From positions 1,432,001 to 1,496,000 of the forward strand of contig CP053447.1 in NCBI GenBank assembly GCA_013285425.1: 64,000 nucleotides of DNA. Reading direction: 5' to 3'. The first letter of the stretch is position 1; each line of letters begins with the position of its first letter. The notes under the pieces are model-generated. The model was given only the letters and a program-made list of their open reading frames with translations, was not told the DNA's origin and made no database searches. Of the stretch, positions 1 to 8,516 are shown in pieces. The stretch comes from Ignavibacteriota bacterium. GTDB taxonomy: Bacteria; Bacteroidota; Ignavibacteria; Ignavibacteriales; Ignavibacteriaceae. The position numbers were made by a program, and so were the translations under genes.

Positions 1-283
1 TAAATATTGAAGTGCCAAGAATATCGGAAGGCATCAAATCAGGTGTGAATTGTATCCGCGAAAAATCAGCAGATATTGTCCTTGTCAATATTTTTGCGAT
101 CAGAGTTTTCGCAATTCCCGGAACACCTTCAATCAAAACATGTCCATCAGCAAAAATAGCAGCAAGCAGCAGTTCGATTACTTTATCCTGCCCGACAATT
201 ATTTTTTTTATTTCCGCTTTAACTTTTTCAATTGAGGTTTGTAATTCTGTTAAGTCAATTCTGTTTGATAAATTATTTTCCAT
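1..283 (-). CDS. MoxR-family AAA+ ATPase, N-terminal part (cut by window edge)
   Basis: The reading frame starts at ATG 283-281 and runs off the left edge, so only about 94 N-terminal residues are seen. The Walker A motif GVPGIAKT is clear at residues 53-60, preceded by the usual MoxR N-terminal segment (IIVGQDKVIELLLAAIFADGHVLIEG). MoxR ATPases act with von Willebrand-type (DUF58, BatA-like) proteins as chaperone-like systems in the envelope or stress response. The start codon overlaps the end of the upstream DUF4350 frame by 11 bases, so the two are translationally coupled. The upstream DUF4129, SpoIIM and DUF4350 genes are the classic MoxR neighbours. The Walker B and C-terminal parts lie outside the window. 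Confidence 0.9.
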   Translation of the reverse strand, partial: MENNLSNRIDLTELQTSIEKVKAEIKKIIVGQDKVIELLLAAIFADGHVLIEGVPGIAKTLIAKILTRTISADFSRIQFTPDLMPSDILGTSIF

Positions 284-1455
284 AGACACCTGTTTTTAAA
301 TAAAAATTTTCTAATAAATTATTAAGCTCAAGCAAGATTTCTTTTTTTATTGAAGTAGAATTTTCGATATTAAAAATAATCGTTTTAATTTTATTCAATT
401 CCCTTTCGTCATAATTACTCTTTTCTGAAAGCTGTTTGATTACATCGTTATTTAATTCATTCTGTACGTATCCCATACTTATTTCTGATATGATCCAAAA
501 AATAAATGATTTTCTTCTTTGCAATATTTTTATGATTTGACTGTTTCAAATATACATTACCAACTGTTTGAATAAACTCTAATGTTGTATTTGTTAATGG
601 TTTGATTACAGGAATTATTCGCTGCTCTCTCTTACCTTTAAAAATCACAAACAGAATCATTGCAAAAAGAAATGTAAAATATCCCCATTTTAACGAAGGC
701 TGACTTAAAATATATCGTATCGGTGTACTTTGATATTTATTTACTTCCTTATAATATTCATCCCAGATAACATCCCTGACTTTCAGATAAGACAGACTTT
801 TATAAATGTAATCTCTTTCGCTTTTCAGGAGATTATAATTTGTAAAAACATTCGGGATTGTGTGTAAGAATAATGTTCCACTGCCTATTTTCATCTTAAT
901 AAAGTTCGGATGTCCCTGTCCATTTATTCCCAACACTAAAGCATTAGTAGTATCAAACATATAGAAATAATGCTCATAGTTCCCTTGCGAAAATCTGTAA
1001 TTTACTTCTCTTTTCAATTCAGGATTTACAAAATTAAATTCATTTGTATCGAGATCGTTAAAGTAAGAATAGTATGTTTGTATTTTTAACGAGTCAGAAA
1101 GTTTATTGCCAAAAGAAGCAGAAGCAATTAAAACATCATTACCATTGTCTAATAGTTCAAGCAATACTCTTGTATCAAGTTCATCAGGGTTGAAGTAATT
1201 ACAGATAATAATGATGTTTTTTTCTTTAATCTCTCTTTGAATAGAAATATTATAAAACGGCAGATTTGTTGATTCGATGTTTTTACCGGGGAACAGTTGA
1301 TTTAATTGTTCATAGAGTATATAAGAACCATAGGGGATTTTATCATTTTTTGAATAGCTTTGCTTCCAATCGGTTGGTTCAGGTGTAAAGATTTTAACTA
1401 TCAGGAATATTATTGCAACAATAATTACAGGTAAAATAAATTTATAAGTTTTCAC
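273..1455 (-). CDS. DUF4350 membrane-anchored protein, apparent +1 frameshift near the 3' end
   Basis: The main frame starts at GTG 1455-1453, sharing one base with the upstream TAG stop, and ends at TGA 459-457 (332 residues). It has an N-terminal membrane helix (about residues 5-25), a DUF4350/GATase-like periplasmic domain and a second helix near residue 255. The last residues, RNKYGIRTE, stop abruptly. A second frame (ATG 476 to stop 273) carries ELNNDVIKQLSEKSNYDERE and a FY-rich tail, which is how DUF4350 proteins normally continue. Removing one base around 457-465 fuses the two into a protein of about 393 residues. I read this as one gene with a one-base insertion (sequencing error or recent mutation). 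A real two-gene split is less likely. It lies inside the MoxR cluster. Confidence 0.75.
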
Positions 1456-2231
1456 TATTGATATCTCTCCAATAATGAATGAATATCCCTGTATCTGCCA
1501 ACTAAAAGAGAATAATTATTCTGATCAATTATAAATCCGCCGTACCAGATATTTTCAAAATCATTTGTAATAACCGAAAACGAGGAAAACAGAGTATTTG
1601 ATTTTATCTCTTTTAGATATTCGTGATTTGTTTTTTCTGGACTCCAATTAATTATTTGTTTGTCGGATAACAGCTTAAGTATTCTTAAATAATTAAGTCT
1701 TATTGCATATCTGTAATTTTTATTTTGAACTGCTTCTTCAATCATTTTGTTAAAATCGATAGTATGAATGTCTTCAATTACCTCATTAACAATTATTTGT
1801 TTAATACTTTTATTTCCAAAGAACAAACCTTTTATTTCATTCCTGTAAAATCCATACATTAAAGCAAGAACAGCAAATGCAATTAATAAATATTGAATAA
1901 TATCCTGTCTTATACCTTGTGGATCCAAAGAATAGAGCATATCAATTTGTTCTTGAATCCAATCCTTAAATCTTTCCCATAAAGTTTTAGTATCTTCGGG
2001 ATTTTCAAAGTATCTGAAATCTTTATCTTTCAAATATGATTTTATTATTTGAGAATCAAGTTGTCTGACTTCGACAAATGATGTATCCAGATTAAATTTA
2101 CTGCTAACCCCGGAGGCTTGCACAGCATTAGGGAAATAACCTTTGTATTGAGCTGAAAGAACATAATTACCAATCAGCACAAAAAGACAGATAAAAAATA
2201 TTTGATTATTGAATTGATTCAATTCTTTCAA
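1455..2231 (-). CDS. DUF4129 domain membrane protein
   Basis: 258 residues. An N-terminal hydrophobic segment (residues 8-26) ending in a possible signal cleavage site is followed by an extracytoplasmic stretch, a membrane helix near residues 108-127 (QYLLIAFAVLALMYGFYR), and a C-terminal cytoplasmic DUF4129 region with YAIRLNYLRILKLLSDK and NHEYL. DUF4129 proteins are habitual partners of MoxR/DUF58/SpoIIM clusters; their biochemical role is not established. The start is TTG at 2231, overlapping the upstream gene by 26 bases, and the TAG stop shares its last base with the GTG start of the DUF4350 gene. The overlaps suggest a translationally coupled operon. Confidence 0.8.
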   Translation of the reverse strand: MKELNQFNNQIFFICLFVLIGNYVLSAQYKGYFPNAVQASGVSSKFNLDTSFVEVRQLDSQIIKSYLKDKDFRYFENPEDTKTLWERFKDWIQEQIDMLYSLDPQGIRQDIIQYLLIAFAVLALMYGFYRNEIKGLFFGNKSIKQIIVNEVIEDIHTIDFNKMIEEAVQNKNYRYAIRLNYLRILKLLSDKQIINWSPEKTNHEYLKEIKSNTLFSSFSVITNDFENIWYGGFIIDQNNYSLLVGRYRDIHSLLERYQ

Positions 2232-3087
2232 TTAAGCCTTTTCCCTCTTTTTGTTCAACCAAACTAAAATATAAAAATGCCAACGCTATTATTATTAAAG
2301 AAAATAAAAGATATTGAAACGCTGCAATAATAGAAGTTAACATAATTAAAATTTCTGTTACTCCCGAAACTCCGCTGCCATCTAGTGAATTAAACATTGT
2401 TGTAACCATTATTATGTATTGTGGTATCTGGAAAATAAAGCCCATTAAAGATTGAATCAGTGACAATACAAAAATCAACCCGAAAGAAAACCACCACTTG
2501 TTTTTTGTTAAATAAAAGGATCGCTGTATTGAAGCCCAAATTCCAATTCTTTCATACAGCATTATCATATATGCTAAGCACATCTTAACCATAATGAAAA
2601 CAAGAAGAATAAATAAAATAAAAAACAAAAATATTCCTAAGCCACTACCGGAAGTGCCGCCTGATACAGCCACAATGATCAATAAAAAGACTGTTAGATA
2701 AATTAAGAATAAGAAAAAAATTACTGCATTTAGACCAAGAACCTTATAAAAGTTTTGTTTAACACTATCCCAAATCTCTTCAATTGAAATAGGTGTAAAT
2801 TCAGTTTTGGACAGATAAATCAGAATAAATGAATAAACTGTTGTCAACATCATTTGCGTTACAAGAAATATTAAAATAATCAGTAACAAAGCGATTATTC
2901 CAGTTTGAGAAAATGAAGTTATATTAAAAATTGTCAATACACTCTTCTGATAAAATCCTAATAATATTCCGGTTATCAACAGGAAAGGTCCTACAATGAA
3001 AATCAAAGACTTTAACAATGGTAAAAAATTCTGTCTAATAAATTCAAAAGTGGAATTAAGTATCTGTCCGAAATCACGATAACGCAT
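2206..3087 (-). CDS. Multi-pass integral membrane protein of the MoxR/SpoIIM cluster
   Basis: 293 residues, ATG at 3087. About six strongly hydrophobic segments are visible (residues roughly 22-45, 60-90, 118-143, 150-175, 198-225 and 245-275), with a conserved-looking start MRYRDFGQILNSTFEFIRQN. Proteins of this shape (DUF7544 or glycerophosphodiesterase membrane-domain-like) often sit between SpoIIM and DUF4129 genes in Bacteroidota. No catalytic residues can be recognised, so function is unknown; an envelope or transport-like scaffold role is inferred from context only. The 5' end overlaps the upstream SpoIIM frame as written. Confidence 0.65.
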   Translation of the reverse strand: MRYRDFGQILNSTFEFIRQNFLPLLKSLIFIVGPFLLITGILLGFYQKSVLTIFNITSFSQTGIIALLLIILIFLVTQMMLTTVYSFILIYLSKTEFTPISIEEIWDSVKQNFYKVLGLNAVIFFLFLIYLTVFLLIIVAVSGGTSGSGLGIFLFFILFILLVFIMVKMCLAYMIMLYERIGIWASIQRSFYLTKNKWWFSFGLIFVLSLIQSLMGFIFQIPQYIIMVTTMFNSLDGSGVSGVTEILIMLTSIIAAFQYLLFSLIIIALAFLYFSLVEQKEGKGLIERIESIQ

Positions 3088-4070
3088 AAACTCAATTTTA
3101 TTTTTGTGTCATAGCTGCCTTCTTTCTTTAGCTTAATTGGATAAATTATTACATACCATATAATAAAGGAAAGTGAACCAGCAATTATCAAAATATTAAT
3201 TATTACCGGCATATCTGTAAATCTGGTAACAAAAGATTCAAGGAATCCGGCAATAATAAAGAGCGGAATCAGTCCGATAATAATTTTTATCCCGTCTTTT
3301 GATGAGATTAAAAAATACTGACGTCTTGAATAGGTTTTTGGAAAAAGAATTGAATTGCCCAGAATTAAACCAGCAGCACCTGCAATTATAATTGATGATA
3401 TTTCTAATGTGCCGTGTATCCAAACAACAGAAAGTGATTTTAACAACAGATGCTGTGAATAAAACAGATGATGAAAAGTACCGAGCATAATTCCATTATA
3501 AAGCAGCAACAAAATTGTTCCTATCGATAAAAGCAACCCCGCCATAAATGCATAAAACGAAACCCTGATATTATTAAAAGTAATTCCCATAAACATATCA
3601 ATGCCATTTACCTTTTTATAAACTGCAAGCGGATCACCCTGTTTAATATTTTCCAAAGTCATATTTACATAAGAATCACCTAGTATAAGTCTTACAAAAC
3701 CAGTATCACCGGTTGATGATATTACTCCAATTAAAATTGAGATTAGAAAAACAAAAAATGAAATGAGCAATTCTTTTCTTCGATTAAAAAAAGTCAAAGG
3801 TAATTCATATTGCCAAAAAGTAATTAGTCTGCTTCTTTTTTCTTTTTTATTTTTATATACAGATTGATGCAGCCTTGCAGTAATTGAGTTTAGGTATTCA
3901 GTTGTTTTACTAGAAGGATAAAATGTTCTTGAGTAAGAAAGATCATCTGTAAGCTGAATAAATAACTCTGCTAATTTATCCGGATCCTGGAAAGAAGTTT
4001 TTTTAGAAAGGAATAATTCGACTTCCCTCCATCGCTCTGAATTGTTCTTTATGAATTGTACTTCTTTCAA
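3012..4070 (-). CDS. Stage II sporulation protein M (SpoIIM)-family membrane protein
   Basis: 352 residues as written. An N-terminal cytoplasmic helical region (residues 1-95) is followed by several membrane helices with the SpoIIM pattern: FFVFLISILIGVIS, NNIRVSFYAFMAGLLLSIGT, and HGTLEISSIIIAGAAGLILG, where the HG.LE signature is typical. The start appears to be TTG at 4070, 14 bases after apt. SpoIIM homologues outside spore-formers travel with MoxR/DUF4129/DUF4350 genes. The frame overlaps the next gene by 76 bases, which is unusual. Removing one A from the A5 run at 3101-3105 would end the protein at SYDTK just before the downstream ATG, so the last 25 or so residues may be an artefact of an extra base. 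Confidence 0.8.
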   Translation of the reverse strand: MKEVQFIKNNSERWREVELFLSKKTSFQDPDKLAELFIQLTDDLSYSRTFYPSSKTTEYLNSITARLHQSVYKNKKEKRSRLITFWQYELPLTFFNRRKELLISFFVFLISILIGVISSTGDTGFVRLILGDSYVNMTLENIKQGDPLAVYKKVNGIDMFMGITFNNIRVSFYAFMAGLLLSIGTILLLLYNGIMLGTFHHLFYSQHLLLKSLSVVWIHGTLEISSIIIAGAAGLILGNSILFPKTYSRRQYFLISSKDGIKIIIGLIPLFIIAGFLESFVTRFTDMPVIINILIIAGSLSFIIWYVIIYPIKLKKEGSYDTKIKLSLCVIVISDRYLIPLLNLLDRIFYHC

Positions 4071-4084
4071 TTTTACCCAGATGA

Positions 4085-4609
4085 TTAATTTTCATCAATA
4101 TAATTGACAATGGAACGAATATCATACTTATTTAACTTTTCTCTTCCTTGTAAGAAAGACAACTCAATAACAAAAGATAACTGAACAATTTCACCGCCAA
4201 GTTTTTCAATTAAATTACAAACTGCATTCATTGTTCCGCCGGTTGCAAGCAGATCATCGTGTACTAATACTTTATCTGCCGGTTTGATTGCATCTTTATG
4301 TATTTCGAGTTTATCTTCTCCATATTCAAGCGAATAAGAGACTGCAGCTTTTTCGGCGGGAAGTTTACCAGGCTTTCGCACCGGAATAAATCCTGCATTA
4401 AGTTTATAGGCTAATACTGAGCCAAAAATAAATCCGCGTGATTCTACACCAACTACCTTATCAATATTTTTATCTGCAATAAATGATAACAATATATCTG
4501 AAGTATATTTAAACACTTCAGGATTTTTGAGTAGGGTTGTAATATCGCGAAACATAATTCCCGGTTTCGGAAAGTCTTTAATATTCCGAATGTGAGATTT
4601 TAAATCCAT
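4085..4609 (-). CDS. apt: Adenine phosphoribosyltransferase
   Basis: 174 residues, the family's normal length. It converts adenine and PRPP to AMP in purine salvage in the cytoplasm. The start has IRNIKDFPKPGIMFRDITTLL, and the PRPP-binding loop is VLVHDDLLATGGTMNA near residues 113-128. The flexible-loop region with RKPGKLP (residues 78-84) is also typical. The ATG at 4609 abuts the stop of the upstream enoyl-CoA hydratase with no gap. The SpoIIM gene follows after 14 bases, so co-transcription is likely. Confidence 0.95.
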   Translation of the reverse strand: MDLKSHIRNIKDFPKPGIMFRDITTLLKNPEVFKYTSDILLSFIADKNIDKVVGVESRGFIFGSVLAYKLNAGFIPVRKPGKLPAEKAAVSYSLEYGEDKLEIHKDAIKPADKVLVHDDLLATGGTMNAVCNLIEKLGGEIVQLSFVIELSFLQGREKLNKYDIRSIVNYIDEN

Positions 4610-5362
4610 CTACTTATCCTTATTTAGAAAAGAATTAATCCCATTCTTAAAATCTGCAGTTGAACGGCTAATCACATTTAGATTTATACAATGATTAACA
4701 GCTTCCCGGACAGAAAGATTAGAAATCTGATTAATCATTTGTTTGGTCTGTTTAATACTCGCTAAAGAATTTTTATTTAATCTTTCTGAAAGCGACAAAG
4801 ATTTTTCATATACATCTTCACTTAAATAATTTACTAATCCGATTTCATAAGCTCTCTTCCCCGGAATTATATCTCCTTCCAAAAGCAATTGCTTTGCCAT
4901 TCCCTCACCAATTTTTTTTAATAAAAATATTGAAACTATAGCAGGTATAAATCCAATTTTTACTTCACTGTAACCAAATTTACTTTCTTCGGGATGAGCT
5001 AAAATAAAATCACAAACAGAAGCCAAACCACAGCCGCCTGCAATAGCTGCTCCATTTACTGCTGCAATTGTTGGCTTTGGAAATTCGTAAATCATTAAGA
5101 ACATCTCTGCTAATAGTCTGGAATCATCATAGTTTTCAATTGCAGTATTATCAGATAAGTTATTAAGATATTCTAAGTCAGCACCAGCACAAAAAGTATT
5201 ACCTTCACCGGTAATAATTAAAGAATGAACAACATCTTTCTCAGCAAGTTCTTTAAGATTTAGTTTCATCTGCTCAACCATAAAAGGATGTAAAGCATTT
5301 CTCTTTTCAGGGCGGTTTAGTGTTATAACTGCTGTGTTATTTATAATTTCTGATTTAATCAT
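4610..5362 (-). CDS. Enoyl-CoA hydratase/isomerase family protein
   Basis: 250 residues, crotonase fold. The oxyanion-hole segments are GEGNTFCAGADLEYL (near residue 53-67) and AAINGAAIAGGCGLAS-like sequence (near 100-117), followed by SEVKIGFIPA, which carries the first catalytic-position glutamate. Members act in fatty-acid or amino-acid beta-oxidation-type chemistry on acyl-CoA thioesters. Substrate cannot be assigned from sequence. Frames abut both neighbours (stop next to the apt ATG, start adjacent to the PAP2-like stop), so it sits in the same operon. Methylglutaconyl-CoA hydratase is a possible alternative. Confidence 0.85.
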   Translation of the reverse strand: MIKSEIINNTAVITLNRPEKRNALHPFMVEQMKLNLKELAEKDVVHSLIITGEGNTFCAGADLEYLNNLSDNTAIENYDDSRLLAEMFLMIYEFPKPTIAAVNGAAIAGGCGLASVCDFILAHPEESKFGYSEVKIGFIPAIVSIFLLKKIGEGMAKQLLLEGDIIPGKRAYEIGLVNYLSEDVYEKSLSLSERLNKNSLASIKQTKQMINQISNLSVREAVNHCINLNVISRSTADFKNGINSFLNKDK

Positions 5363-5968
5363 TTAATTGATATAGTATTTAGTTATATAATACATCTGAA
5401 TATAAACTGATACAAATGCTACAATTATTCCTGTCAAAACTTGTGCAATACTATGACATTTTAATTTTACCCTTGACCAGCCAACAAGAAAAACAACCGG
5501 AAGCAGTATTAAGCCAATCCAGCCAAACACAAAAATTAAAACTGCAAAAGGACCGGAAACTCCCATAGAATGAGCACTGATTTTCCAATATTTATTAATA
5601 AATATGGTAATTACAGTGATAGAAATATAACAAAACCAAAATGCGATTGAAATAATGTTAAGATTGAATTTTATCATTAACAATAATCCCATTAAATAAA
5701 AAACAATTGCGACTAAAAACGGAAAAGTCCTTTCCTCTTTAATTGAAGCATCCTGATCAATCAATTTCCCTCTTCTTCTCAGATATAAAAACAGTGCAAT
5801 AGGTAATACAAAACCAAAAATAAATGGTATTAAAAATGTTATTATTTTTTTAAATGATTCGGCCTCGAGTGTAAAAGCAAATATGGCAAAAATGATAATA
5901 GTAAAAGATGGAGGAACAAAAATAGTTGATATAATCCGTGCAAATCTATTTGAAATATAGTCTTCCAA
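5363..5968 (-). CDS. PAP2-like membrane phosphatase-family protein (divergent)
   Basis: 201 residues with about five membrane helices. It contains a weak PAP2 signature: basic KEERTFPF near residue 78, SAHSMGVSGP (in place of PSGH) near 131-140 and SRVKLKCHSIAQVLTG (SR.....H....G, with glycine where the last catalytic aspartate would be expected) near 165-180. Catalysis may therefore be altered or lost. PAP2 enzymes dephosphorylate lipid phosphates at the membrane. No upstream in-frame ATG precedes the stop, so the start is TTG at 5968 (protein begins M-E-D-Y). The 3' end abuts the enoyl-CoA hydratase. Confidence 0.65.
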   Translation of the reverse strand: MEDYISNRFARIISTIFVPPSFTIIIFAIFAFTLEAESFKKIITFLIPFIFGFVLPIALFLYLRRRGKLIDQDASIKEERTFPFLVAIVFYLMGLLLMIKFNLNIISIAFWFCYISITVITIFINKYWKISAHSMGVSGPFAVLIFVFGWIGLILLPVVFLVGWSRVKLKCHSIAQVLTGIIVAFVSVYIQMYYITKYYIN

Positions 5969-5992
5969 TAATCATCATCATATAAATTATAG

Positions 5993-6979
5993 TTAGAATA
6001 TTGGTTCAGATTTTTTTAATTCTTCTAAGAATCTGAACAAAGTTTCTTTAAGCGGATTTGATTCTGTGTATTGCATCAACTCGTTTCTTATTCTTGACGC
6101 ATGATGCATTCCCTTTAAATATCCCGAATAAAATTTTCTATGCTCAATTACTGCCCGTCTTTCCCCTTTTATTTCAACAGCTAGATCTAAATGCCTTAAA
6201 CAAGTTTTGATTTTCATTTCATCATCAATTTTTGTCCGGATATATCCTTTTGATAAAATTTCTTTTGCTTCTAAAAATATCCATGGATTACCAATTGCTC
6301 CCCGTGCAATCATAACACCATCGGCATTTGTTTCTCTAAAAGCTCGCTTAACATCCCCCGGATAAAGAACATTTCCGTTAAGAACAACCGGAATTGAAAC
6401 TGACTCTTTAACTCTTGGAATCCAGCTCCAGTCTGCATCACCTTTATGCCCCATTGATCTAGTTCTGCAATGAACAGTTAAAGCTTTTACTCCGATATCT
6501 TCAAGTCGTTTTGCTACATCAACGATTTGAATTGAGTCGTTGTCCCATCCAATTCTGGTTTTAACAGTAACAGGCAGTTCAACTGATTCAACAACTGCTT
6601 TAACAAGTTTTGTCAGATAAGGAATATCTTTCAGTAAAGCTGAGCCAGCACCATGTCCAACTACATTTTTAACCCAGCAGCCGGCATTGATATCAATCAT
6701 ATCAGGATTTTCAGCCTCAGCAATTCGGGCAGCACCAACCATTGATTCAATATTATTGCCATAGATTTGAATTCCTACCGGTCTTTCTGCTTCAATAATT
6801 TTAAGTTTGTTGTGTGTCCTTTCATTTGAGCGGACTAATCCTTCAGAGTTTACAAATTCAGTGTAAACAACATCAGCTCCAAGCTCTCTGCAAACCAACC
6901 GGAATGAAACATCAGTAACATCTTCCATTGGGGCAAGTAGAATTGCTTTCTCTATTTCAACCTTTCCAACTTTAAACAT
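5993..6979 (-). CDS. dusB: tRNA-dihydrouridine synthase, DusB type
   Basis: 328 residues. It reduces uridine to dihydrouridine in tRNA using FMN and NADPH. The TIM-barrel flavin domain opens with LLAPMEDVTDVSFR; the catalytic cysteine is in DINAGCWVKNVVGHGAGSAL, the position of the family's NxGCP motif but with W after the cysteine. VKTRIGW, TVHCRTR and NGNV are also family motifs, and GVMIARGAIGNPW closes the phosphate-binding site. A C-terminal helical domain binds tRNA. It is followed by the PAP2-like gene after 24 bases. The dusB symbol is inferred from overall type rather than proved. Confidence 0.9.
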   Translation of the reverse strand: MFKVGKVEIEKAILLAPMEDVTDVSFRLVCRELGADVVYTEFVNSEGLVRSNERTHNKLKIIEAERPVGIQIYGNNIESMVGAARIAEAENPDMIDINAGCWVKNVVGHGAGSALLKDIPYLTKLVKAVVESVELPVTVKTRIGWDNDSIQIVDVAKRLEDIGVKALTVHCRTRSMGHKGDADWSWIPRVKESVSIPVVLNGNVLYPGDVKRAFRETNADGVMIARGAIGNPWIFLEAKEILSKGYIRTKIDDEMKIKTCLRHLDLAVEIKGERRAVIEHRKFYSGYLKGMHHASRIRNELMQYTESNPLKETLFRFLEELKKSEPIF

Positions 6980-7065
6980 TTGATATAATATTTGATACTT
7001 TCTTATCAGTTAATATAAATAATTGGATTAATAAATATGTCGTGAATAAAAAAGTAATTTATTCT

Positions 7066-8229
7066 TTAATCAATTTCTTTTATCTCTTTTAACTTAGGAT
7101 TTGCTGAATACTTCCTTATTATTTCTCTTGTATCCTGAAATGCCTGATTCATTTTTTTTAAATCTGTTAACGACAGATCAATTGTGGTATCACTTTGCAA
7201 TGTTGCAGGCAGTATCACATATTCCTTGCCATTCAAAGTATTCCCTTTAAATACCCAGGTCGGAAGAAAATTTACTTCATTGATAGAAATTTTATCCTTA
7301 TTAAGATCTTTTAAGATATTTATCGTAATTATAATACCAGCATCTTTAAATCTTTCTCTTTGATTTGAAATAAAATTACCCATTGAATAAGCAACAAATC
7401 CGGTATCAAGTTTTCCACTAACTGTCTTAAAAAAATCAGCAGGCTGCAGAACGTGCGGATGTCCTCCAATAATAATATCAGCACCAAATTCAATCGCTTT
7501 ATTAACAGCATCCTTCTGAGATTTAACCGGCTCCCGGATGTATTCATCTCCAAAATGATAATGAACCAATACTAATTCAGCACCTTTGCTTCTTGCGGTT
7601 TTTATATCATGTTCAATCAGGTTAAAATCAATAAGATTAATTAAATAATCTTTCCCTTTTGGGATAACATTACCATTTGTTCCATAACTATAAGCAAGAA
7701 CAGCAATCTTAATTCCTTTGATATCATACAATCGGATAGAGTCACGGTCAGTTTTAGAATTATATGTGCCAACATAATTAATATCACGTTTAACCAGTTC
7801 ATCAATTGTTAAAAGAACACCCTTTTCACTTCTATCAATAGAATGATTATTAGCAGTTACAAGCAGATCAAATCCAACGGATTTTAATGCATCAAGATAT
7901 TCAGATGGTGTATTGAAGAAAGGGTATCCGGTAAAACCTCCATTTTTTCTTCCTGCAGTAACTGTTTCCAGATTTCCGAAAGTGAAATCTGATGATTCAA
8001 GATATTTTTTTACATTTCTGTAAGTAGGAGTAAAATCAAAACTATCTTTACCAACTTTAGCATATTCAAACTGAGGACTGTGACACATTAGATCACCGAC
8101 AACTGAAATGGTAATTGTAATAGTGCTATCCGGTCTAATAACACTTTTACTATCATCAAGAATCTGATTTGACGGGATATTAAATACAAATGCAGATAGA
8201 ACCGACAGTGTGATAATTATATTCTTCAT
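7066..8229 (-). CDS. CapA-family (poly-gamma-glutamate capsule-type) metallophosphatase-fold protein
   Basis: 387 residues with an N-terminal signal peptide (MKNIIITLSVLSAFVFN). The calcineurin-like PGA_cap fold is marked by VVGDLMCHSP, FGNLETV, ANNHSID, VLVHYHFGDEY and IIGGHPHVLQP, which give the expected metal-binding Asp, Asn and His residues. CapA homologues are linked to capsule assembly in Bacillus, but stand-alone relatives are common and their substrates unknown. No capB/capC gene is in the window. The ATG at 8229 lies only 12 bases after a hairpin terminator (8242-8269), leaving no obvious room for a promoter between them. Confidence 0.85.
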   Translation of the reverse strand: MKNIIITLSVLSAFVFNIPSNQILDDSKSVIRPDSTITITISVVGDLMCHSPQFEYAKVGKDSFDFTPTYRNVKKYLESSDFTFGNLETVTAGRKNGGFTGYPFFNTPSEYLDALKSVGFDLLVTANNHSIDRSEKGVLLTIDELVKRDINYVGTYNSKTDRDSIRLYDIKGIKIAVLAYSYGTNGNVIPKGKDYLINLIDFNLIEHDIKTARSKGAELVLVHYHFGDEYIREPVKSQKDAVNKAIEFGADIIIGGHPHVLQPADFFKTVSGKLDTGFVAYSMGNFISNQRERFKDAGIIITINILKDLNKDKISINEVNFLPTWVFKGNTLNGKEYVILPATLQSDTTIDLSLTDLKKMNQAFQDTREIIRKYSANPKLKEIKEID

Positions 8230-8239
8230 ATAATATAAA

Positions 8240-8270
8240 ACAAGGCTGAGCTATCTCTAACTCAGCCTTT
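8240..8270 (-). terminator. Rho-independent-type hairpin after the H1-like gene
   Basis: A 9-bp perfect stem (AAGGCTGAG / CTCAGCCTT; plus-strand arms 8242-8250 and 8261-8269) with a 10-base loop, followed on the minus strand by a T-rich GTTTTATATT. It lies 24 bases after the H1-like stop and 12 bases before the CapA start, so it could also work as an attenuator for the CapA-like gene. Confidence 0.75.
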
Positions 8271-8293
8271 TACTATGGATATATTCCAAGCTC

Positions 8294-8486
8294 TTATGGT
8301 TTAGGAGCTTTTCTGGCAGCTTTTACTGCCTGAACATCATTTCTGATTTCCTGACATAATTTTCTGAGATCGCTCAAGCCTTTGCATGCACTTATGCCCT
8401 GCAGCAGCTTGTTCTTTCACATAGAATTTTTGGAAATCACCTTCCAAACTCTGAACAAATTGTACTAATTGATTAAATTTTTCCAT
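8294..8486 (-). CDS. Histone H1-like (Hc1-type) small basic protein, apparent +1 frameshift
   Basis: ATG at 8486 is preceded by a strong ribosome-binding site (GGAGGT, 5 bases upstream). The first frame reads MEKFNQLVQFVQSLEGDFQKFYVKEQAAAG, then goes out of frame. In the next frame the sequence continues ISACKGLSDLRKLCQEIRND and VQAVKAARKAPKP to TAA at 8296-8294. The joined product (about 63 residues) matches the short bacterial Hc1/H1-like family of Bacteroidota and Chlorobi (FE.L..V...E.DF.KFY.K...AAG..V...L..L..L.QEIR..VQ). The total length of 193 bases is one more than a multiple of three, so a single extra G in the GGG at 8397-8399 explains the break. It is probably a nucleoid-associated protein. 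Confidence 0.7.
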
Positions 8487-8516
8487 ACGAACCTCCGATA
8501 TAAGTTAATGAATTAA

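Noticed and set aside
12..299. 95-codon plus-strand frame at the left edge
   Set aside because: Antisense to the MoxR gene, whose Walker A motif is clear on the minus strand.
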